Assembly: GCA_027531445.1 (NCBI GenBank)
Contig: JAPZRK010000052.1
Span: 1 to 49,256, forward strand
Origin: Leptospira sp.
Lineage (GTDB): Bacteria > Spirochaetota > Leptospiria > Leptospirales > Leptospiraceae
Reading direction: 5' to 3'
DNA length: 49,256 nucleotides
The first letter of the stretch is position 1. Each line of letters opens with the position of its first letter. The position numbers and the translations under genes are program-made. Shown one piece after another: positions 42,077 through 49,256 of the stretch. The notes under the pieces were generated by a model, which worked only from the letters and a program-made list of their open reading frames with translations, searched no databases and was not told where the DNA came from.

Positions 42077-43414
42077 ATGAATCGCCGAACATTCATTCAA
42101 CTTTTATTTTTGATTTGGGCATCTAAAGCTATTCCGCAATCTTCAAAAAAGAAAGCGAAGGTATTGGTGTTAGGAGCTGGTATTTCCGGTTTAGCAGCTG
42201 CAAAAGATCTACAAAATAATGGCTTTGAAGTCTTGGTACTTGAAGCCCGATCTAGAATCGGAGGCCGCATTCACACTTTCCACGAATGGGGCTATCCTAT
42301 GGATCTTGGTGCGAGCTGGATCCATGGATTGGATAAAAATCCCATCACCCAACTCGCCAAAGAAGCAAATCTACATCTAATGGAAACCGATTACGAAAGC
42401 CTACAATTCTGGAGCCAAGGTAAAGAATTTGATTATTTGTCTAAAATTCGTTCGGCAAAAGAATTTCAGTCCATGGAAGATGAGTTAGAGGAGTTTACAC
42501 AAAACTTAAAAAAGGATGTAAGTCTAAATGAGCTTTTTATTAAGGCTCGCGAAAATCTTGACTCATCAAGAAGGCCACTTATAGAATGGCTTTTTTTAAC
42601 TCATGAATCCAATCTTGCTGAATCCTTAGATCGTGTATCAGCCATTTCTTTTTTTAAAGAAGCCGAACTATTCGCAGGAGAAGATGCCATTTTTGAAAGA
42701 GGATATGAAGGTATAACGAATTACATAGCGCGCGGTTTAGATATACGTTCCAATCAGATCGTCATCAAAATCCAATCCACAGCAAAAGAAGTACAGGTAA
42801 AAACTGACAAAGAGACTTTCTCAGCTGATTTTTGTTTGGTCACTTTACCTTTAGGAGTTTTAAAAAAAGGGAATGTTCATTTTTCACCTGAATTGAAGCC
42901 GAACAAAAAAGAGGCGTTGAATCGATTGAATATGGGACTTCTCAACAAACTGTATGCCGAATATGATGAGCCATTTTGGGACAAATCATCCGTTAGTTTA
43001 GGTATTCGACCAGAAAAACAAGACTTCCGTTTCTTCTTAAACTATCTCCCTTTCTTTGGGAAATCAACCTTAGTCGGTTTTTTGCCCGGCGATTTTGGAA
43101 GGGCGGCAGAAAGGCTTTCAGAATCTTCTTTGAAAGAAATGCTAACAAAGCGACTGCGGCAAGAAATTGGTAAACAGATTCCCGTCCCGAAACGTGTTTA
43201 TCTAACTCGCTGGAATAGTGATCCTTTCGCTTTCGGTTCGTATAGCTACTTTCCCATTGGATCTACAGGTAAGGACATGCTCACATTAGGTGAATCTGAC
43301 GGAAGGCTCTTTTTTGCCGGAGAACATACATCGCCTAAATATTATGGATATGTACATGGAGGCTACCTCTCTGGCTTACGAGCAGCCAAAGAAATCAAAA
43401 GTAGTCTGCTTTAA
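42077..43414 (+). CDS. Flavin monoamine/polyamine oxidase family protein with Tat-like signal
   Basis: 445 residues. The N-terminus MNRRTFIQLLFLIWASKAIP has twin arginines (NRRTFIQ) before a hydrophobic segment, like a Tat export signal. The flavin domain begins VLVLGAGISGLAAAKDLQ (33-50) with EARSRIGGRIHTF after it, followed by GASWIHGLDKNP. It ends with the covalent/FAD-side block RLFFAGEHTSPKYYGYVHGGYLSG. It should oxidise an amine with O2 in the periplasm. The amine (polyamine or aromatic) cannot be told. It is followed by an 8-bp AT-rich hairpin (43425-43448). Confidence 0.88.
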   Translation: MNRRTFIQLLFLIWASKAIPQSSKKKAKVLVLGAGISGLAAAKDLQNNGFEVLVLEARSRIGGRIHTFHEWGYPMDLGASWIHGLDKNPITQLAKEANLHLMETDYESLQFWSQGKEFDYLSKIRSAKEFQSMEDELEEFTQNLKKDVSLNELFIKARENLDSSRRPLIEWLFLTHESNLAESLDRVSAISFFKEAELFAGEDAIFERGYEGITNYIARGLDIRSNQIVIKIQSTAKEVQVKTDKETFSADFCLVTLPLGVLKKGNVHFSPELKPNKKEALNRLNMGLLNKLYAEYDEPFWDKSSVSLGIRPEKQDFRFFLNYLPFFGKSTLVGFLPGDFGRAAERLSESSLKEMLTKRLRQEIGKQIPVPKRVYLTRWNSDPFAFGSYSYFPIGSTGKDMLTLGESDGRLFFAGEHTSPKYYGYVHGGYLSGLRAAKEIKSSLL

Positions 43415-43424
43415 ACTAACGGGC

Positions 43425-43448
43425 TTAAACCATGCTTTTTTGGTTTAA
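43425..43448 (+). terminator. Weak terminator after the amine oxidase gene
   Basis: TTAAACCA (43425-43432) pairs with TGGTTTAA (43441-43448), loop TGCTTTTT. The stem is perfect, but the T-run is in the loop. Confidence 0.35.
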
Positions 43449-43460
43449 ATAACAAAGCTT

Positions 43461-43490
43461 TTGTATTAAGTTAACTTAAATACCGATAAT
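43461..43490 (+). promoter_or_regulatory. Promoter with embedded palindrome upstream of the 43508 lipoprotein
   Basis: GATAAT (43485-43490) is a good -10 element, with TTGTAT 18 bases upstream as a weak -35. The spacer holds the perfect palindrome TTAAGTTAACTTAA (43466-43479), a plausible repressor site. AAGGTG follows before the ATG at 43508. Confidence 0.4.
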
Positions 43491-43507
43491 ATGCATAAGG
43501 TGATCAT

Positions 43508-44212
43508 ATGGTTCGATCAATTTTATATATTTCTATATCTTGCCTACTTATACAAAATTGTGATTTCATATCCAATTGCGAAACAAAATGCAAAAATAAA
43601 ACAAGGGAGTGTTTGATACAGAATCAAATTTTCAACACTACTGCAACAAATAGCCTAACAGCGGGTGCTAGTACCGGTAGAACTTTTACAAAATCAGAAC
43701 AGGAATCGAATGATACATTTTTACAAAGTTTCAATAATTTCGATAATTCAATTAGCGTAACAAACCCAGACCGAAATTTTGTCGATGCCTCTATTTCTTC
43801 GAGTGGCGATATTGATATTTTTGATATCACTTTAAATAATAATACGAACATTTTGTCTGTTACGCAAGAAAATAGCCTGAGTCAAGTTGATTGTATCATT
43901 TACGAAAAACTCGATTCATTTACGAAACTTAGGACAAATGTTAGCACTCCTGATTCGAGCTATACGAACAAAGGCAAGTTAAATTCAAATTATACATTAT
44001 CCAAGTTGGGCCAGGCCTATATTATCTGTTCTGGAACTTCTGGTGTCAGTTATAGGCTAAAAGTAGAGGGATTGGACTCAGGTATCACCGGCAATTCCCC
44101 AGCAAACGTAGCCAATTTTTTTAATAATTTTACAATAACTAATGTTTTTGCCAATTGCTTAAATGCTACGGCTGACTGTGAAAAACAATGTAACAAATCC
44201 AATGGCATTTAA
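43508..44212 (+). CDS. Lipoprotein, Cys-containing, unknown function
   Basis: 234 residues. The signal peptide ends LLIQNC (Cys18). The mature start carries four more Cys (SNCETKCKNKTRECL), and the C-terminus has CLNATADCEKQC, so disulphides are likely. The middle reads like a bacterial pre-peptidase C-terminal (PPC) domain: SGDIDIFDITLNNNTNILSVTQ, then DCIIYEKL and LGQAYIICSGTSGVSYRLKVEG. AAGGTG precedes the ATG. Surface or periplasmic location is inferred. Confidence 0.75.
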   Translation: MVRSILYISISCLLIQNCDFISNCETKCKNKTRECLIQNQIFNTTATNSLTAGASTGRTFTKSEQESNDTFLQSFNNFDNSISVTNPDRNFVDASISSSGDIDIFDITLNNNTNILSVTQENSLSQVDCIIYEKLDSFTKLRTNVSTPDSSYTNKGKLNSNYTLSKLGQAYIICSGTSGVSYRLKVEGLDSGITGNSPANVANFFNNFTITNVFANCLNATADCEKQCNKSNGI

Positions 44213-44274
44213 GATGCGACAAAGAAAATACAAGAAATACGATTGCTGATTCATTTACGATGCCTGTAACTCGT

Positions 44275-45189
44275 CTACCTATGTGCGTTAACCAGTTTAC
44301 AAACTTCAGAAGCATATAATGCCAGAATTTCCGCTTTTTCGGGATCGATGATCGCTGATTGAGCACCTAATGTGAGACCGTTATCTGTAAAAAGTAAACC
44401 GTGTTGGTCAATCGCTGATTCATTTACAAAGCCAAAGTTTTTGTTGCGCCAGTTCTGTAAAAATCGCTCAAATTCCCAAGTTAGGTTCTGTTCAAGCAAT
44501 TTTGAGTTGGAAGCGATAACATAATATTTTTCTGCAAACTCTGGGTTCTGTGATTTATGCACCGCTGAGCCCTTGGTTTTTACTTTTTTCCCCTCAGATC
44601 CGAAATAGCCATTGGTATAAAATGATATAGCCGCTGCTGCCGCCGTATCGACTAGCAAGGCAAAAAGTTTGTTGAAGAACCCATCGCCTTCTCGTGGACC
44701 AAACTGCATTGCGCCACGCATGGAAGGTGTTGACATGATCATCAGAAACTCACCAGTCGGTAAGAGAACTCCTTTGCTTGTGAGTCGTAAACTCATCGTT
44801 AATTCGTCCTCTCGAAAAATATGTGTCGTACTTCGTGTTTCATGATTTGCGGCGTTCAATCGAATGATCGACTGCATCGTCCAGGCCATACCAGCTGTTT
44901 CCCCTTTGAGTTCGTAGCGACCAGTATTGATGACTCGCTTAGAACCATCAGGATTTTCCCCGAAGTAACAAGCATAATGGCCGAAAGATGCGTTCACCTC
45001 ATCTACTGATCCTGTGGTTTGTTTCTGAACTTCGGTCGAGCGGGTATACGCCTCCCTAGCGGCATTCGTTGTTTGACTATTCTTCCGGCGGTTCAATAAC
45101 CAAAAGATTGCGCCACAAGCGAGTAGCACATAAAAAATGTTTCCACGAAATATTGTGTTAAAAACGAAGTCCCATATTGAATCTAACAT
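44275..45189 (-). CDS. Membrane-anchored hypothetical protein
   Basis: 304 residues with one N-terminal transmembrane helix (about 15-32, GNIFYVLLACGAIFWLL) then an RRK stop-transfer sequence. A soluble domain of unknown fold follows, with GHYACYFGENPDGSKRVINTGRYELKG and TTHIFREDELTMSLRLTS. The C-terminus (about 210-304) is helical. It is monocistronic. A 23-base stretch close to its 3' end (44411-44433) recurs with three mismatches just beyond its stop (44242-44264), as if the tail had been partly duplicated. Confidence 0.7.
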   Translation of the reverse strand: MLDSIWDFVFNTIFRGNIFYVLLACGAIFWLLNRRKNSQTTNAAREAYTRSTEVQKQTTGSVDEVNASFGHYACYFGENPDGSKRVINTGRYELKGETAGMAWTMQSIIRLNAANHETRSTTHIFREDELTMSLRLTSKGVLLPTGEFLMIMSTPSMRGAMQFGPREGDGFFNKLFALLVDTAAAAAISFYTNGYFGSEGKKVKTKGSAVHKSQNPEFAEKYYVIASNSKLLEQNLTWEFERFLQNWRNKNFGFVNESAIDQHGLLFTDNGLTLGAQSAIIDPEKAEILALYASEVCKLVNAHR

Positions 45190-45276
45190 CGCGTTACATT
45201 TTATAAAAATCTATAAAAGTCGTCAAGAGTTTCGTATTGGATAATTATTGACAAAAATGAGGGAAGGAATCACACA

Positions 45277-45441
45277 TTGCATTTGTTTGCAGGTTGCCAC
45301 AACTCGATTCCTAACGATACATGTGATCCAAATTCAAAAGCATTTTTAGAGACCCTTTCTTTAAATCTGCCTTACGACAACACAGCACACTGCATGATTC
45401 CAGCCTTCTTCCCCGAAGTATTCTTTGAATCGATTTTGTAG
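45277..45441 (+). pseudogene. Head of a Leptospira-type lipoprotein, degenerate
   Basis: A 54-residue frame without a normal start reads LHLFAGCHNSIPNDTCDPNSKAFLETL up to a TAG. LFAGC looks like a lipobox, and the Cys-Asp-Pro-Asn-Ser-Lys block resembles the mature start of Leptospira propeller lipoproteins. The upstream signal sequence is replaced by a frame with a TGA, and the body of the protein is missing. It is probably a gene remnant. Confidence 0.4.
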
Positions 45442-45442
45442 T

Positions 45443-45478
45443 TAAAAACAAAAATAAATGCTGAATTCTATAATCAGC
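45443..45478 (-). terminator. Possible terminator of the hydroxylase-reductase gene
   Basis: On the minus strand GCTGA and TCAGC pair around nine bases (45460-45478), followed by a T-rich run (45443-45459), just past the stop at 45485. The stem is short. Confidence 0.45.
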
Positions 45479-45484
45479 TATATC

Positions 45485-47284
45485 TTACTTAAACTTTAGA
45501 ACGATCGATTCGGATTGTGGCATCGACTGACAAGTAAGTATGTACCCTTGGTTGATTTCTTTTTTGGAGAGTGCATCGTTACTTTTCATTTCTACACTTC
45601 CCTCTGAACAATTCATTTTACATGTGCCACAGATGCCGCTTTGGCAAGAATATGGCATAGGGATATTTTGCTGTATCCCTGCATCCAAAATAGTTTGGTT
45701 TCCGTCGGTTTCAAACTCATACCATTTCCCTTGTAATTCAGCTTTGATCTTGGCCGGTTTAGATGTGCTAATTGTAGTTTGATTTGATTTTGTAAATAGT
45801 TCAATATGGATTTGATCCTTTGGAATCTTTAGGTTTAATAGCTCTTCGGAAATGGTTTCGATCATTCTTTCGGGACCACAGATGTAAAACTGTAATTTCA
45901 AGAGATTGTTATTTTTGATGATAGATTCTATCGAAGTACGGTTGATGTATTTTTCCGTATCATTTTCTTCACTAAAGAAATACTGCTTTGAGAATCGATT
46001 TGGATAAGTTGAGGCCCAATGATCAATTTCATCTTTGAAAATTACTGAATTTTTATTTCTGTTTCCATATAACAGCTGTATTTTACTTTTTGGTTCAAAA
46101 TGTAAAATGGTTCCCATCATACTATAGATTGGTGTGATTCCACTTCCCGCCGCTATCATCACATATAAATTATGATTTGTAGGATCTGGATCTAAGTAAA
46201 AATTCCCAGTAGGAGGACTTAGTTCTAATGTATCACCTACTTGAAGAGAGTTTGCAAGATAATTTGTCACAATTCCATTCGGAATTTTTTTGATTGTTAA
46301 GCGTGCAAATGGATCTTGAAAGGGAAGGGAAGATAGAGAAAAAGTGCGTGTATAGGACTTATCTTGGATTTTTAAATTAATACTAACATGTTGTCCAGCT
46401 TGAAAAGAATGAAACAGATATGGAACGGATCCAAACTCGATTGAAAAAGCGTTATTTGGTTCTGCATGTATATTTGTAACAGATAATTTGTAAGTTCCAT
46501 TTTCTGTTTTTTCAAAGAGATCTCTTTCAAATATTTCTTGGTGGCGATTTTCATAATCTTCAAATTCTGTACCCATCCACTTATCCCACCAAGTAAAGTA
46601 CAGTCCATAGTTACCATGAAATAATTGATGGTGCATATTATGATGTGTTGAAACCGTTTTAAATTTCAATATTGGAAATTTGACCCATCCTTTGGGATAC
46701 AATTCATACCCTAGATGAGCCAGTATATTGTTAGTCATATCAAGCAATTGAATGAATATCATAACTCCGAAATGAATGGGTAGTATAAAAGGAATGATCA
46801 GCATGGAAACATTTTCAAGAACTGCTTCTGAAGGATGAAAAGCATAAGAAGTAAATGGCGACGGATCCGTGCTTTCGTGGTGAACTCTATGAAAGAATTG
46901 ATAAAATAAAGGTAAGTGCATCATTCGATGAAACCAATAAAATAAAGTATCATTTATGAAAAGTGCAATACAAAAACTAAATCCAACCCAAAGCCATCCT
47001 CTTTCATTAATATCAGTATATACTAAATTATACTCTATCTTATAAAAATACATAGCTAGGGTGAAGAGGGAGGCGCTTACAAAAAAGGTTAAGATGGAAT
47101 ATTTTATATCATAAAAAAAGTTGTGATTGGTTGCTCTCTGAACTTCTTGGATACGAATCTTTTGATATTTTTTCTTAAAGAAAACCCAAAAGATTAAAAA
47201 AGCAGGTAATGAAAAAATTGTATATATAACTGCATTTTCTACTAGAGCTGGTATTAAATTTTCCAAAAAAAAAGTTAGGTTCAT
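45485..47284 (-). CDS. Fusion: membrane di-iron hydroxylase + FAD/NAD reductase + [2Fe-2S] ferredoxin
   Basis: 599 residues in three parts. (1) Residues 1-250: a sterol-desaturase-type hydroxylase with four hydrophobic segments and His clusters H119-x3-H123, H132-x2-H135-H136 and HH-x2-HH (214-219). (2) About 262-500: a ferredoxin-reductase module with FAD motif R313-T-F-S, nucleotide loop GSGITPIYSM (380-389) and CGPERM (469-474). (3) About 510-599: a plant-type ferredoxin with Cys547, Cys552, Cys555 and Cys585 (spacing x4, x2, x29). Electrons could pass from NAD(P)H through FAD and [2Fe-2S] to the di-iron site within one chain. The hydroxylase part is paralogous to 4058-4924. The lipid substrate is unknown. 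The frame is continuous with no sign of error. Confidence 0.93.
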   Translation of the reverse strand: MNLTFFLENLIPALVENAVIYTIFSLPAFLIFWVFFKKKYQKIRIQEVQRATNHNFFYDIKYSILTFFVSASLFTLAMYFYKIEYNLVYTDINERGWLWVGFSFCIALFINDTLFYWFHRMMHLPLFYQFFHRVHHESTDPSPFTSYAFHPSEAVLENVSMLIIPFILPIHFGVMIFIQLLDMTNNILAHLGYELYPKGWVKFPILKFKTVSTHHNMHHQLFHGNYGLYFTWWDKWMGTEFEDYENRHQEIFERDLFEKTENGTYKLSVTNIHAEPNNAFSIEFGSVPYLFHSFQAGQHVSINLKIQDKSYTRTFSLSSLPFQDPFARLTIKKIPNGIVTNYLANSLQVGDTLELSPPTGNFYLDPDPTNHNLYVMIAAGSGITPIYSMMGTILHFEPKSKIQLLYGNRNKNSVIFKDEIDHWASTYPNRFSKQYFFSEENDTEKYINRTSIESIIKNNNLLKLQFYICGPERMIETISEELLNLKIPKDQIHIELFTKSNQTTISTSKPAKIKAELQGKWYEFETDGNQTILDAGIQQNIPMPYSCQSGICGTCKMNCSEGSVEMKSNDALSKKEINQGYILTCQSMPQSESIVLKFK

Positions 47285-47380
47285 GGAAAGAAAATTCCTG
47301 AATCAAAAATCAAGTCAAGCGTTGCATTTTACCAATTTAGACAAATTCAGAGAGTTCGAGTAGGGAGTAGGCCAGTTTTA

Positions 47381-48016
47381 CTATTTTAAGAAGCGATTTA
47401 CAAAAGCGGATGGAATCACCAAACCTATCTCACTACCGGCTTGGTAGCCAAAGTTAGCTCTTTGAATCCCTATAAATTTGCCTTCCATAGAAAAAACTCC
47501 TGCTCCGGAATTTCCAGGATCTGACATACCATAAGTTTGTATGAAGGGAATTTTCGGATATGTGGGATCGATACCCGTGCGATCCAGATGAGATATGTAA
47601 CCTTCTTTATAAGAATGGTTCAGTCGATACGGAGTTCCAAAAAGGTAAATTTTTTCGCCTACTTTAAGTTCGCTGCGATCTTTATATGTAAAAGAATTAA
47701 ATTCAAAGTTGCATTCCTCACACCTAAGCAAAGCTAGATCAAAGAGAAACTCTGATTTTATTAAATCCAAACGAAACTTAGAATTTGAATTCTCAAAATA
47801 AACGAGATCCTTTTCGTGCCCAGTTACTGCATGGAAAACCGTTAGTATTTCTTTATTTGAGACGATTAAACCCGAGGCGAATGGAAGAGAATCGTTATAA
47901 CTCTGTGAAATTCCAACCGATCGATCGATAATCTTTGCAGAGTCAAAATTACTGATTTGACAATTAAAATTAAGTAGTAAGAGCAAAAATGGAGTTCTGG
48001 TATTAAAAACCTTCAA
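47381..48016 (-). CDS. Trypsin-like serine protease (S1C-like) lipoprotein
   Basis: 211 residues from a TTG start: MKVFNTRTPFLLLLLNFNC, with the lipid Cys at 19. The longer frame to 48154 overlaps the upstream gene and spoils the signal peptide. Catalytic residues are His62 (TVFHAVTG), Asp93 (LFDLALLR) and Ser170 in MSDPGNSGAGVF. There is no PDZ domain, so it is a minimal HtrA-like protease. It should act in the periplasm or at the surface. It is 22 bases downstream of the lipoprotein gene at 48039 on the same strand. The start codon lies in a perfect 10-bp hairpin. Confidence 0.8.
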   Translation of the reverse strand: MKVFNTRTPFLLLLLNFNCQISNFDSAKIIDRSVGISQSYNDSLPFASGLIVSNKEILTVFHAVTGHEKDLVYFENSNSKFRLDLIKSEFLFDLALLRCEECNFEFNSFTYKDRSELKVGEKIYLFGTPYRLNHSYKEGYISHLDRTGIDPTYPKIPFIQTYGMSDPGNSGAGVFSMEGKFIGIQRANFGYQAGSEIGLVIPSAFVNRFLK

Positions 48017-48036
48017 TACCAGAATCCAGATATCTG
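47995..48036 (-). promoter_or_regulatory. Hairpin and palindrome over the protease start codon
   Basis: TTCTGGTATT (47995-48004) and AATACCAGAA (48015-48024) form a perfect 10-bp stem with a 10-base loop. The TTG start (48016-48014) lies at the stem-loop junction. Directly beyond is the perfect 10-base palindrome CAGATATCTG (48027-48036). No free ribosome binding site remains. Confidence 0.55.
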
Positions 48037-48038
48037 TT

Positions 48039-49037
48039 TTATTTTTTTGTAACTTCACAAGTTCCAGTGGAAGCTGATGAAGAAATCGTACAACTAACCG
48101 TATAATTAAATTTTTCGCCAGCAAACACCTTGGTCGTATTCGCAGGTGCTCCACCTATACTTCCAGAAAGGGAAACTGTTCCAGTTAGTGTTTCATTCGT
48201 TGTAAATGTGATCGTGAATGAAGTCGCTGTCGTTTGAGGTATAAGGTCGGAAATTTGACCAACACTTGTAAGTGTAGTAATCGATTTAACATCACTTAGA
48301 GCAACAGTCGTACCACCTCCGATATCGAGTCCGCTAGAATTGATTGTCATATTTTCATCGAGTGAATATGAAACGTTGATCACTTTATTATTACTTCCAG
48401 CAGCAAAAGTATAGTCACTATAGGTGATGTTTGATTTTCCAGAAATCGTCATCGTTCCAGACGTTATCGAACTTACATAATTAGGGTAATTGAAATAATT
48501 TACCGAGTAGCTACCACACTTATCAGTTCTGATCGTTCCATCGAGAGTTGTATTGTATGAAAGACTTGAAAATGATCCGGAAGGAAAGGAAAGTGTCAAT
48601 TTCATATTTGTTAGCGTGTAGTTTCCACCACTTGCACAAGTTGATGTTCCGTTCAACGTCACATTTGTACATCCGCTTGAATTACAAGAGCCTCCCGATG
48701 AAGTAATAGCAGTTGGACGAACCTGTGGAGACAATAAATTCGCTCTATTTGCACGGACAATCTGAGAGTGGATATATGCCAACATATCTTTTTTCTTCAT
48801 ATTAAGAGGAAGATGGAATGAAACTTGATTGTTTCTAGCTGCAGAAACTACACTGGATGTGACAGCAGATACGCTACTTCTTGCTTGTGTTGATTGATTT
48901 GTCGTTGTCAGAGAAGGGCCACTTAAAGCATTCAGGAGGATTAAATTTTCTCCCGTTTTGTCGTCTTTTTCTTTGGGACAGTTTAAAAAGAAAAGGGAAA
49001 TAAAAATTGAAATCAGTATTCTAAATTTTGTTTTCAT
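48039..49037 (-). CDS. Ser/Thr-rich lipoprotein of unknown function
   Basis: 332 residues. The signal MKTKFRILISIFISLFFLNC ends at Cys20, and a Lys/Asp linker (PKEKDDKTGEN) follows. The first 110 mature residues are Ser/Thr/Ala-rich and low in complexity. From about 120 the chain becomes strand-rich with four Cys (SSGGSCNSSGCTNV, CASGGNYTL, TDKCGSYSV) and many Thr/Ser repeats, suggesting a beta-sandwich or fibre-like surface domain. It ends with a Cys pair (VSCTISSSASTGTCEV). GAGGTAACC precedes the ATG. The next gene is probably co-transcribed. Confidence 0.78.
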   Translation of the reverse strand: MKTKFRILISIFISLFFLNCPKEKDDKTGENLILLNALSGPSLTTTNQSTQARSSVSAVTSSVVSAARNNQVSFHLPLNMKKKDMLAYIHSQIVRANRANLLSPQVRPTAITSSGGSCNSSGCTNVTLNGTSTCASGGNYTLTNMKLTLSFPSGSFSSLSYNTTLDGTIRTDKCGSYSVNYFNYPNYVSSITSGTMTISGKSNITYSDYTFAAGSNNKVINVSYSLDENMTINSSGLDIGGGTTVALSDVKSITTLTSVGQISDLIPQTTATSFTITFTTNETLTGTVSLSGSIGGAPANTTKVFAGEKFNYTVSCTISSSASTGTCEVTKK

Positions 49038-49058
49038 CGGTTACCTCAATAAATCCTA

Positions 49059-49087
49059 ATACTAAAATATAATATGCGGATAATCAA
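49059..49087 (-). promoter_or_regulatory. Predicted promoter of the 48039 lipoprotein gene
   Basis: On the minus strand TTGATT (49082-49087) and TAGTAT (49059-49064) are 17 bases apart, placing the start about 15 bases before the ATG at 49037, with GAGGTAACC in between. Confidence 0.45.
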
Positions 49088-49141
49088 CTCTTTTTTTACC
49101 ACATAACCGAATTACATCTAGGATACCTTCTTTACGTTAAG

Positions 49142-49155
49142 ACCGTTTAAACGGT
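49142..49155. repeat. Perfect 14-base palindrome near the window end
   Basis: ACCGTTTAAACGGT (49142-49155) is fully self-complementary and is followed by GC and seven A. It lies about 100 bases upstream of the 48039 gene. No gene is seen in 49038-49256. Confidence 0.55.
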
Positions 49156-49256
49156 GCAAAAAAATACTTGATTGCTTCAGCTAATAGGGTGATTGTGACA
49201 CTGGAGTTACAGCTTTTCTCTCCTCTATTCTAGCTTCGCTCACCATTTTTGTTTGC

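Noticed and set aside
41893..42096. 67-codon minus-strand frame upstream of the amine oxidase
   Set aside because: It runs over the amine oxidase start, has no ribosome binding site, and the DNA is AT-rich promoter-like sequence.
48017..48154. 46-codon N-terminal extension of the serine protease
   Set aside because: It overlaps the upstream lipoprotein gene, has Arg-rich shadow composition, and would bury the lipoprotein signal.
1..49256. CRISPR arrays, rRNA operons, tRNA genes, complete IS elements or prophage genes
   Set aside because: No regularly spaced repeats, no rRNA-like conserved blocks, no cloverleaf and no transposase or integrase were seen on reading both strands. The Rpn-like gene is only a nuclease/transposase-family homologue without ends.

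Overview
The window looks like a Leptospira chromosome segment, probably from a saprophytic or low-virulence species. This is inferred from the proteins, not from a search. The evidence is moderately AT-rich DNA, spirochaete-type flgB/flgC, and at least eleven putative lipoproteins with the relaxed lipoboxes typical of Leptospira (Cys preceded by Asn, Gln, Ser, Thr or Gly). There are also many lineage-type hypothetical proteins, an STAS-MlaE/F/D lipid-transport operon, and a GapN-like dehydrogenase. I see no rRNA, tRNA, CRISPR array, prophage or complete insertion sequence.

Layout. 1-3000: the N-terminal part of a beta-propeller-type lipoprotein, an Rpn/PD-(D/E)XK nuclease-like gene, and a small lipoprotein. 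3100-6120 (minus): flgC, flgB and a di-iron membrane hydroxylase in one tight run, preceded by a membrane-anchored AraC-type regulator. 6176-13383 (plus): a compact seven-gene run of mlaE, mlaF, mlaD, an auxiliary lipoprotein, an iron-sulfur (6-4) photolyase, a lipoprotein and a BaiN-like flavoprotein. It meets pyruvate kinase tail to tail. 14902-17737 (plus): a histone-deacetylase-like enzyme, an unknown protein and a response-regulator/SpoIIE phosphatase, with almost no spacing. 17694-23627 (minus): a polytopic membrane protein, a papain-like (DUF4105-like) protein that lacks a normal start codon, a lipoprotein and a GH36 alpha-galactosidase. 23680-25688 (plus): RNase D and RadA.

25713-33479: a LamG-like lipoprotein, a secreted lipase with its membrane-anchored foldase (a strong terminator lies between the two), a DUF4015 lipoprotein, then an operon of an unknown protein, a second deacetylase and a second papain-like DUF4105 protein. 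33524-38052: an alpha/beta hydrolase, a GapN-like aldehyde dehydrogenase that lacks the usual general-base Glu, a coiled-coil miniprotein, a secreted unknown and a DoxX-like protein. 38408-39676 (minus): an SRPBCC-EVE-MarR operon whose promoter carries an alternating half-site operator. 39820-49037: a beta-helix lipoprotein, a Tat-type amine oxidase, further lipoproteins, a 599-residue fusion of hydroxylase, flavin reductase and [2Fe-2S] ferredoxin, and a serine-protease lipoprotein translated from a hairpin-embedded start.

The strongest leads are the self-contained hydroxylase fusion (with a stand-alone paralogue in the same window), the gene with no canonical start codon, the MarR autoregulatory operator, the lipase/foldase attenuator, the Glu-to-Gly dehydrogenase, and the deacetylase/response-regulator operon. 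Starts were moved from the longest open frame wherever a signal peptide, ribosome binding site or usual start codon favoured another position.
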